Shown in pieces: positions 16,138 through 22,679 of a stretch of 64,000 nucleotides of DNA. This DNA comes from Glaciecola sp947496235 (GTDB lineage Bacteria > Pseudomonadota > Gammaproteobacteria > Enterobacterales > Alteromonadaceae). Both the position numbers and the translations under genes were made by a program. The stretch spans positions 1-64,000 of the forward strand of contig NZ_JBLWFH010000016.1 of the NCBI RefSeq assembly GCF_050306235.1, read 5' to 3'. Under the pieces are notes generated by a model that saw only the letters and a program-made list of their open reading frames with translations, was not told where the DNA came from and did not search any database. Each line of letters starts with the position of its first letter. Position 1 is the first letter of the stretch.

Positions 16138-18915
16138 ATGCACAAAAATTCATCTTCCCCTTTAGTCCTAGTTGACGGTTCTTCCTATCTATTTAGAGCT
16201 TTCCATGGTTTGCCGCCACTTACTAACTCCAAAGGCAACGATACTGGGGCGATTTATGGCGTAGTCAATATGCTACGAAGCTTAGTTAAAGAATATAATC
16301 CCGAATGTATGGCGGTAGTATTTGATGCCAAGGGTAAGACCTTCCGTGATGACATCTATAAAGAATACAAAGCCAATCGCCCACCCATGCCTGACGAGCT
16401 AAGAACCCAAATTGAGCCCTTGCATACCATAGTAAAGGCCATGGGATTTCCTCTCATCGTAGAAGATGGCGTAGAAGCAGATGACGTTATAGGAACCCTT
16501 GCCCGTCAAGCCAGTGAACAAGGTAGAGCGTGCGTTATCAGTACGGGCGACAAGGACATGGCCCAATTGGTTGACGAGCATGTAACCTTGATCAACACCA
16601 TGACTAAAACCACTATGGATAAACAGGGTGTTGTTGAAAAGTTTGGTATTCCAGCGGAATTGATTATCGACTTCTTAGCCTTAAAGGGCGATAAAGTTGA
16701 CAACATTCCTGGTGTACCAGGCGTTGGCGATAAAAGCGCAATCGCTATGCTTAATGGCATAGGCGGTGTAAAAGCTATTTATGACAATCTAGAAAAAATA
16801 GCCGAATTAGATTTTCGCGGCGCGAAAACTATGGCTAACAAGATGGCTGAATATAAAGAGCAAGCGCTACTTTCTTATGAACTGGCTACTATAAAAACCG
16901 ACTTATCTTTAGAATATAAGCCTGATTCTTTGCAAATGCAGGAAATGGATCGGGCAACATTAAAGGAATTATTCACCGAACTGGAATTTAAAAAATGGCT
17001 TGCTGAAGTCAGCGGTGAAGAAAAAGACTATATTGAAGAAGCTATAGGTTCAAAATCTGAATCTTCGTCTTCAACTACATCCGTCGATAGTGATTTCGAC
17101 CTTTCTGCCTACAAAATTATTTTTGAGACATCCGAATTAGATGAACTGATCAGCAAATTAGAAAAAGCTGAAATCTACGCCATTGATACTGAAACTACCA
17201 GTTTAGATTATATGGAAGCAGAAATTGTCGGACTTTCCTTTGCTTTGTCGGATAACGATGCATACTACATTCCTGTGGCGCACGATTATCCAGACGCACC
17301 GGATCAGTTAGAGCGCGATCAAGTGTTGGCGAAATTGAAACCTCTTTTAGAAGATAAAAATGCGAAAAAAGTTGGTCAACACATAAAGTATGATCAAAAC
17401 GTACTTGCCAACTATGATATCGAATTACAAGGTGTTATTTGCGATACCATGTTGGCGTCTTATGTATTAAACAGTGTCGCCACCCGTCACGATATGGACA
17501 GTTTGGCATTGAAATATCTCGGACATAAGTGTGTCAGTTTTGAAGAAATAGCGGGTAAAGGTGCAAAACAACTGACTTTTAATCAGCTAGATATTGAAAC
17601 TTCCGGCCAGTACGCTGCCGAAGACGCTGATGTGACGTTAAGATTGTATAACAAACTATCAGCGTTATTAGCTGAACAAGACGGACTAACTGAAGTGTTA
17701 AATGACATTGAAGTTCCGCTTTCAAGTATATTGGCTAAGATGGAGCAAAGAGGTGTCTTAATTGACTCTCAAATGTTATCTCAACAAAGTCAAGATTTAG
17801 CTAAGCGCATAGTGTCGTTAGAAGAGCAAGTGCATGAACTCGCGGGGGAACCCTTTAATCTGGGGTCAACTAAACAATTGCAGCACATTCTATTTGAAAA
17901 AATGGAACTTCCTGTAATCAAGAAAACGCCAAAAGGCGCCCCTTCTACTTCGGAAGATGTGTTACAAGAATTGGCCAATGACTATGAACTACCAGCGTTG
18001 ATAACCCAATATCGTGGCCTGACAAAACTTAAAAACACCTACACCGATAAGCTGCCCAAGATGATTAATCATCGTACTCATAGAGTACATACCTCTTATC
18101 ATCAAGCGGTTGCCGCTACCGGGCGGTTATCGTCTAGCGATCCTAATTTGCAAAATATTCCTATTCGAACCCAAGAAGGGCGTCAAGTACGGCAAGCTTT
18201 TGTACCCAGAGAAGGCTGTAAAATTGTTGCCGCCGACTATAGCCAAATTGAACTTCGAATTATGGCGCATTTAAGCAAAGACCAAGGTTTATTGAATGCG
18301 TTTAAAGAAGGTAAAGACATTCACAGTGCCACCGCATCTGAAATATTTGGCACAGCTGTCGATGATGTAACTACAAATCAAAGGCGCAGCGCTAAAGCAA
18401 TTAATTTCGGGCTAATATATGGCATGAGCGCGTTTGGTTTATCCAAGCAACTACATATATCTAGACAAGATGCCCAAACCTATATGGATAAGTATTTTGA
18501 GCGATATCCCGGCGTACTAGCTTACATGGAAGCAACCCGTGAAGGTGTAAAAAAGACGGGTTATGTTAGTACAGTCTTTGGACGGCGTTTATACCTGCCT
18601 GATATAAATGCGAGTAATGGCGCTCGCCGCAAAGGAGCAGAAAGAGCAGCTATCAATGCGCCAATGCAAGGTACAGCTGCAGATATTATTAAAAAGGCCA
18701 TGATTGAAGTGTCTAATTGGATAAGCCAATTGGATGATCAAGAAGATATCAGCATGATCATGCAGGTACACGATGAATTGGTGTTTGAAATTAAAGAAGA
18801 CAAACTCGATACCTTTATACCCAAAATCTGCCAATTGATGGAAAACTGCGTCGAATTGTCAGTGCCTTTAATTGTTGAAGCAGGGGTTGGTGATAACTGG
18901 GATCAGGCGCATTAA
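16138..18915 (+). CDS. polA: DNA polymerase I
   Basis: The 925-residue PolA has all three domains. The 5'-3' exonuclease is at about 1-290 (VDGSSYLFRAFHGLPP, EADDVIGTLA, GDKVDNIPGVPGVG). The proofreading 3'-5' exonuclease is at about 320-520, with the catalytic DTETTSLD pair. The family A polymerase is at about 540-925 (ATGRLSSSDPNLQNIP, ADYSQIELRIMAHLS, RRSAKAINFGLIYGMSAFGL, MQVHDELVFE). Length is as in E. coli (928). It fills Okazaki and repair gaps. It is a single-gene unit, followed by an AT-rich stretch and a terminator. Confidence 0.98.
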   Translation: MHKNSSSPLVLVDGSSYLFRAFHGLPPLTNSKGNDTGAIYGVVNMLRSLVKEYNPECMAVVFDAKGKTFRDDIYKEYKANRPPMPDELRTQIEPLHTIVKAMGFPLIVEDGVEADDVIGTLARQASEQGRACVISTGDKDMAQLVDEHVTLINTMTKTTMDKQGVVEKFGIPAELIIDFLALKGDKVDNIPGVPGVGDKSAIAMLNGIGGVKAIYDNLEKIAELDFRGAKTMANKMAEYKEQALLSYELATIKTDLSLEYKPDSLQMQEMDRATLKELFTELEFKKWLAEVSGEEKDYIEEAIGSKSESSSSTTSVDSDFDLSAYKIIFETSELDELISKLEKAEIYAIDTETTSLDYMEAEIVGLSFALSDNDAYYIPVAHDYPDAPDQLERDQVLAKLKPLLEDKNAKKVGQHIKYDQNVLANYDIELQGVICDTMLASYVLNSVATRHDMDSLALKYLGHKCVSFEEIAGKGAKQLTFNQLDIETSGQYAAEDADVTLRLYNKLSALLAEQDGLTEVLNDIEVPLSSILAKMEQRGVLIDSQMLSQQSQDLAKRIVSLEEQVHELAGEPFNLGSTKQLQHILFEKMELPVIKKTPKGAPSTSEDVLQELANDYELPALITQYRGLTKLKNTYTDKLPKMINHRTHRVHTSYHQAVAATGRLSSSDPNLQNIPIRTQEGRQVRQAFVPREGCKIVAADYSQIELRIMAHLSKDQGLLNAFKEGKDIHSATASEIFGTAVDDVTTNQRRSAKAINFGLIYGMSAFGLSKQLHISRQDAQTYMDKYFERYPGVLAYMEATREGVKKTGYVSTVFGRRLYLPDINASNGARRKGAERAAINAPMQGTAADIIKKAMIEVSNWISQLDDQEDISMIMQVHDELVFEIKEDKLDTFIPKICQLMENCVELSVPLIVEAGVGDNWDQAH

Positions 18916-18924
18916 AAATTTTTT

Positions 18925-19037
18925 TAAAAAAAATTAAAAAACTTCTGAACTTAATTTAATTGGGAGACTCATAAGCTATGAATGTGTTGTTCTCCCTGAG
19001 TGGTTTGCCCCGTTAGTGTGTTACGGGGCTTTCTTTT
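18925..19037 (+). ncRNA. Candidate small RNA or structured 3' end between polA and engB
   Basis: Between polA and engB there is a GGGAGA/TCTCCC hairpin (18962-18967 with 18991-18996). It is followed by an intrinsic terminator with arms 19007-19013 and 19023-19029 and a T-rich tail to about 19040. In E. coli this exact slot holds the Spot 42 RNA gene (spf). I do not see the conserved Spot 42 5' sequence and no clear promoter, so it may only be the polA 3' untranslated region. The limits are rough. Confidence 0.3.
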
Positions 19038-19040
19038 TTC
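19007..19040 (+). terminator. Intrinsic terminator after polA
   Basis: A GCCCCGT/ACGGGGC stem of 7 bp (19007-19013 and 19023-19029) with a 9-base loop is followed by TTTCTTTTTTC. It reads rightward and ends the polA-side transcript; it overlaps the stop of the convergent engB gene. Confidence 0.85.
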
Positions 19041-19648
19041 TAAGCCTCAGGTTTCTCAATCTCCAACCAATTCAGCAAAACATTTTCAGCCTCAGCAAGC
19101 CCAACGCCCGTTAAAGAAGAAAATGCATGCACCTTTATGTTTCCTTGAAAGGCTAATGAAGCTTCTCTAACCATCAATGTTTGCGCTTTACGTTTACCCG
19201 ATTTGAGTTTGTCTGCCTTGGTCAACAGTATCAGCACAGGTAAGTTAGCATCCACTGCCCAATAAATTAAGTCCTGATCAAGATCTTTCAACGGGTGCCG
19301 AATGTCCATCAGCACCACTAAGCCACTTAAGCATTCACGCTTTTGAAGATACTCTCCTAATGACTTTTGCCATTTTTTCTTCATTTCAATTGGCACTTTT
19401 GCAAAACCGTAGCCGGGTAAATCCACTAAACGCCGAGTTTCATCCAACTCGAAAATGTTGATTAATTGAGTTCGGCCTGGAGTTTTACTGGTTCTAGCAA
19501 GGGCTTTTTGTCTTGTTAATTTATTTAACGCACTGGATTTTCCAGCATTGGAACGGCCAGCAAAGGCAATTTCTTTTCCCTCAAATGGTTGTAAGTGAGA
19601 AATATCCGGTGCGCTTGTAAAAAATTTTGCTTTGGTAAAATATGACAT
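19040..19648 (-). CDS. engB: Ribosome biogenesis GTPase EngB/YihA
   Basis: This 202-residue TRAFAC-class GTPase is needed for large-subunit assembly and, in many bacteria, for division. G motifs are complete: GRSNAGKSS (31-39), a T in the G2 region (KTPGRTQ), DLPGYGFAKV and TKADKL. The protein length is typical. It is convergent with polA as in E. coli, where the two genes flank spf. Confidence 0.96.
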   Translation of the reverse strand: MSYFTKAKFFTSAPDISHLQPFEGKEIAFAGRSNAGKSSALNKLTRQKALARTSKTPGRTQLINIFELDETRRLVDLPGYGFAKVPIEMKKKWQKSLGEYLQKRECLSGLVVLMDIRHPLKDLDQDLIYWAVDANLPVLILLTKADKLKSGKRKAQTLMVREASLAFQGNIKVHAFSSLTGVGLAEAENVLLNWLEIEKPEA

Positions 19649-19820
19649 TAATGACTCTGAAACGCTAAAATTCAGCGATTGTTTACAGTTTTTTTGTAGT
19701 TTACATGATTTAAATCCATAGTATTAACAAGGAATTGTTTTTTTAACAGTATATTTGTGTAAAATACGCCCCATCTGCCGTTATAAGGTATCGAGATTCG
19801 ATTCGTAAGAGAGTACATCT

Positions 19821-20444
19821 ATGAAGAAATTATGTTTGCTGTTTGGTTTTGTTTTATTAAGCATGAATGCAATAGCCGCAGAAGGTGATCCTGAAGCAGG
19901 TAAAGCAAAGTCAACGACTTGTTTAGCATGTCACAATGCTGATGGTAATAGTACCATTGAAGATAACCCTAAAATTGCGGGCCAGCATGAAGGTTACCTT
20001 TTTAAACAGCTTACTGAATTTAAACTGGGCGCAGACACTGGTGGTCAACAAGGCAGAAATAACGCTGTCATGTGGGGCATGGTTGCGACCCTGTCTGAAC
20101 AAGACTTTAAAGATCTAGCTGCATATTTCTCTTCTCAAGAACTTAAAATCGGTGAAACTCCTGAAGATGTAGTTGATGCTGGTGAAGCTTTATACCGAGG
20201 TGGCGATCCAGAGCGAGGCATTACCGCTTGTATCGCATGTCACGGTCCTAGTGGACAAGGTATGAACTTAGCTGGTTTTCCAGTCATTGGCGGCCAACAC
20301 GCAAAATATACTAAAACCCAACTTGAAATGTTTCGATCAGGACAACGCAATAACGACCTAAACGGCATGATGCGTGACATAGCGGCACGTCTGACCGACG
20401 AAGATATTGATGTATTGTCAAAATATTTAGCCGGATTACACTAA
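19821..20444 (+). CDS. Dihaem cytochrome c4
   Basis: The 207-residue protein has a signal peptide (MKKLCLLFGFVLLSMNAIAA) and two class I cytochrome c halves, each with one haem site (CLACH near residue 34 and CIACH near 138). Axial methionines are likely in the VMWGM and GMMRD regions. Cytochrome c4 carries electrons in the periplasm, typically to cytochrome cbb3 oxidase. The duplicated layout and length match the family, which is regularly found beside engB in Pseudomonadales and Alteromonadales. Confidence 0.93.
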   Translation: MKKLCLLFGFVLLSMNAIAAEGDPEAGKAKSTTCLACHNADGNSTIEDNPKIAGQHEGYLFKQLTEFKLGADTGGQQGRNNAVMWGMVATLSEQDFKDLAAYFSSQELKIGETPEDVVDAGEALYRGGDPERGITACIACHGPSGQGMNLAGFPVIGGQHAKYTKTQLEMFRSGQRNNDLNGMMRDIAARLTDEDIDVLSKYLAGLH

Positions 20445-20459
20445 TCTTTTGAGTTTTTA

Positions 20460-20502
20460 TTGCTGTATAAAAACCCATATTTGATTATTATTTATACAGC
20501 AA
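20460..20502. repeat. 12-bp perfect inverted repeat after cytochrome c4
   Basis: Arms 20460-20471 and 20491-20502 are perfect complements (TTGCTGTATAAA) around a 19-base loop. It lies 15 bases after the cytochrome c4 stop and just before the promoter at 20514. There is no T-run after either side, so it is a weak terminator at best; an operator or mRNA-end hairpin is possible. Confidence 0.45.
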
Positions 20503-20513
20503 ACGTGTAAAAC

Positions 20514-20542
20514 TTGATAATTAAAATTTTTCTGGGTATAGT
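20514..20542 (+). promoter_or_regulatory. Strong sigma-70-type promoter without a gene behind it
   Basis: TTGATA (20514-20519), a 17-base spacer and TATAGT (20537-20542) form a near-consensus promoter. The predicted start is near 20549. A strong terminator follows at 20678, before yihI begins at 20782, so the product would be a transcript of about 160 bases with no open frame. Confidence 0.5.
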
Positions 20543-20548
20543 AGCAAA

Positions 20549-20711
20549 ATAAGAAAGCGTAATGGATTACCCAAAACGACGTTGTTTGGTTTGTGAATAA
20601 CAATAAAAAGCTGACTTTACAATAATATACACAAGAAGTGTAAAACGGGAGAGGTGTCATTAGACACTAATTAATATAAGGTGATAGTCTTCGGGTTATC
20701 ACCTTTTTTCT
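20549..20711 (+). ncRNA. Candidate small RNA between cytochrome c4 and yihI
   Basis: The region is bounded by a near-consensus promoter (20514-20542) and a Rho-independent terminator (20678-20711) and has no convincing frame. It contains a further small hairpin (GTGTC/GACAC near 20655-20668). In E. coli the CsrC regulatory RNA lies between engB and yihI, so the position is comparable. Only two good GGA motifs are present (near 20563 and 20648), too few for a typical CsrA sponge, so I leave the family open. Confidence 0.45.
20678..20711 (+). terminator. Intrinsic terminator upstream of yihI
   Basis: A perfect 9-bp stem AAGGTGATA/TATCACCTT (20678-20686 and 20697-20705) with a 10-base loop containing TTCGGG is followed by TTTTCTTG. 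It has no coding gene close upstream, which supports a small RNA. Confidence 0.8.
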
Positions 20712-20781
20712 TGTTTGTTGGAAACCTAGATCCTCAATTAGGTATTCCGTTCTGAATGATTTCATACTTGGATAGAAGATA

Positions 20782-21297
20782 ATGGCTGGTCGCAAGAAGA
20801 CACGCAAAGTTGGTAAAATTGGCGTTAGCAAAACAGATGCCCCTAGAGTTGTTCAAAAAGACAAAAAGGAAAAACGTCATAAAGGACACAAAGCTGGCTC
20901 TCGTCAGCATTTGGCAGAAAACAACAAGAATAAAGAACAATCTGCTGGAAAACTAGATCCAAGAATAGGCAGCAAAAAGCCGATTGATCTTTACAAGCAT
21001 AAAAACAAAAAACCAGAATCAATGGATGCACCTAAAACACGTTTTTTCTCACCGCAGGAAGAGCTAGATGCGATCGAAAATGACCCAAGATTAGATGCCT
21101 TGTTAGAAAAACAAGAAACCAAACGTTTAACCAATGAAGAGCAAACTTACCTTGATAAAACCTTGGCCAGACACCGCAAACTTTGCGATTTGTTGGGCAT
21201 CGATTTAGAGCAAGAAGACTCTAAGAACGATAAAGAATCTGATCCGTTTTCCGGTCTAGACGCAATTAAACTAGATGACTACGACGACGAAAAATAA
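20782..21297 (+). CDS. yihI: Der GTPase-activating protein YihI
   Basis: The 171-residue protein is very basic in its first 80 residues (RKKTRKVGKIG, KDKKEKRHKGHKAGSRQ) and acidic near the end, as in YihI, which stimulates the GTPase Der/EngA in 50S ribosome assembly. The core ELDAIENDPRLDALLEKQETKRLTNEEQTYLDKTL segment fits the family. It begins a pair with the DUF2489 gene 11 bases downstream. Confidence 0.9.
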   Translation: MAGRKKTRKVGKIGVSKTDAPRVVQKDKKEKRHKGHKAGSRQHLAENNKNKEQSAGKLDPRIGSKKPIDLYKHKNKKPESMDAPKTRFFSPQEELDAIENDPRLDALLEKQETKRLTNEEQTYLDKTLARHRKLCDLLGIDLEQEDSKNDKESDPFSGLDAIKLDDYDDEK

Positions 21298-21308
21298 AGA
21301 GTTTTAAC

Positions 21309-21761
21309 ATGCTACAGTGGATATTGGTTGGGCTAGGCGCGCTCATTATTCTTGGATTAGGGATTTATGCTGGCCGTTTGTTGTTTTTACTTAAGGCGCA
21401 AAATGATCGCCAACAAGCCGCGCGAAATAAACGCATCGAAACAATAACCAAAAGCATTCAGACCATTGCCTTTGCCATGGAGCAACAACAATGTGATCCT
21501 TCAGAAGGAGCTATACGCATTTGTAATTTACTAGAAGCGCTCCCGTTGGATCCTCAGCCCGACTTTGTACAAAAATATCCCGCTATGTTTGCACTCTACG
21601 CCGACATTCAACACTTCCCGACGCATGAGGCTCGTCAAGCCTTAAGCAAGGCAGAACGTCGTCAGCAAGATACCCAAAGAGAACAAATAGAAAGTGATTA
21701 CGAAAGTAAAATTCAACCAGAGTTAGTTGAGTTAAAACAGTTCGATACTAGTAAGCTCTGA
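21309..21761 (+). CDS. DUF2489 membrane-anchored protein
   Basis: This 150-residue protein has one N-terminal membrane helix (about 4-26: ILVGLGALIILGLGIYAGRLL) and a soluble helical part with GAIRICNLLEALPLDPQPDF, which matches the DUF2489 family found next to yihI in Vibrio, Shewanella and Alteromonas. Function is unknown. Being 11 bases after yihI, it is probably in the same operon. Confidence 0.8.
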   Translation: MLQWILVGLGALIILGLGIYAGRLLFLLKAQNDRQQAARNKRIETITKSIQTIAFAMEQQQCDPSEGAIRICNLLEALPLDPQPDFVQKYPAMFALYADIQHFPTHEARQALSKAERRQQDTQREQIESDYESKIQPELVELKQFDTSKL

Positions 21762-21788
21762 TAAAGGCGTAATGGTCACGCCTCAAAG

Positions 21789-22106
21789 TTAGCTGATAGG
21801 TACTAGCCCTTTTTGTCTATCTTCAATTGCCTGCTGCAAACTGAATCCACTTTTACGCCAAGCAGCAGCTTCGGCAAAAGTGAAGTTTTCAGATGTCCAT
21901 TTTGATGCTTCTTTTGGTGTAAACCCTGCTAACTGCCAGTTTTTTGCCGCTTCGGTCGAAAACCCCTGTTTATGCCATGCATTGGCTAGAGATTCAGAAA
22001 AACCTGTATTTGACCATACCTCCACTTCAGTTTCAGTTAATGAAGACGAGGTTGAACCACAAGCGGAAATAGCCATCAAAGTAATAAGAATCAATACTGG
22101 TTTCAT
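21789..22106 (-). CDS. Small lipoprotein made of tandem W/GF repeats
   Basis: The 105-residue protein begins with a lipoprotein signal (MKPVLILITLMAISAC, lipobox ISAC; Cys about residue 16). After a short linker the whole mature part is five copies of a 13-14 residue repeat with the pattern W-x4-GF-x3-EA (VWSNTGFSESLAN, AWHKQGFSTEAAK, NWQLAGFTPKEAS, KWTSENFTFAEAA, AWRKSGFSLQQAI). The frame is open from 22133, but the ATG at 22106 starts the signal peptide. I do not recognise the family; a helical repeat solenoid is likely. Confidence 0.75.
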   Translation of the reverse strand: MKPVLILITLMAISACGSTSSSLTETEVEVWSNTGFSESLANAWHKQGFSTEAAKNWQLAGFTPKEASKWTSENFTFAEAAAWRKSGFSLQQAIEDRQKGLVPIS

Positions 22107-22679
22107 AGTTTTACTGCCTAATTTGAAAATCAATAATAGTAGTTTAACTTATCTAAATCTTTTTGAATCTAATTAAAGTTTTAACAGATGTTTCAAACTA
22201 AGCCAGACGATGATGTTTTTGGCCATACATGGATAATCTTCATTACTCGAAACTGTGAATATAACCGATTCGACATCACTTGTTAGAAAGCTAAACTAAA
22301 AGACGGGATTTTGCTTTGTTAGGTGATTCTAATCAACCGTGTAATTATCACTTTTGGGTAGTTGCTTGCTTCAATAGATTTCAAAAAATAAAAACGAAAC
22401 AAAGATTCGATAGCCATATCAGAATTATTTGCATCATAAGACCATTTTTAAGTTAGCTTAGTTGATTGACTTAATAAATTCAGCTCACCTATTTCCAAGT
22501 TTCCTTTAACATAAACTTCTTAGGAAATCTGTCTTTTTCAGCAGTAAGACTGGTGTTAAAGACAACTGATTTACAAAAATCATGGTGACGAGATCAAATA
22601 GATAGTTTGTCTTTAAGTCAAACAACAAGCCTTCAGCTAACACAACTCCGTTAAGGAATAATTGAAAAAGTAAAGTCGG
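22107..22679. other. 573-base gap without supported genes
   Basis: No frame of good length, no tRNA and no convincing terminator or repeat is visible. It is AT-rich and should hold the promoter of the lipoprotein at its left end and the 3' region of the large surface protein at its right end. Confidence 0.5.

Noticed and set aside
18925..19040. Firm identification as Spot 42 RNA
   Set aside because: The position agrees but the conserved 5' sequence and a promoter are not seen.
20549..20711. Firm identification as CsrC
   Set aside because: Only two good GGA motifs; CsrB/CsrC-type RNAs have many.
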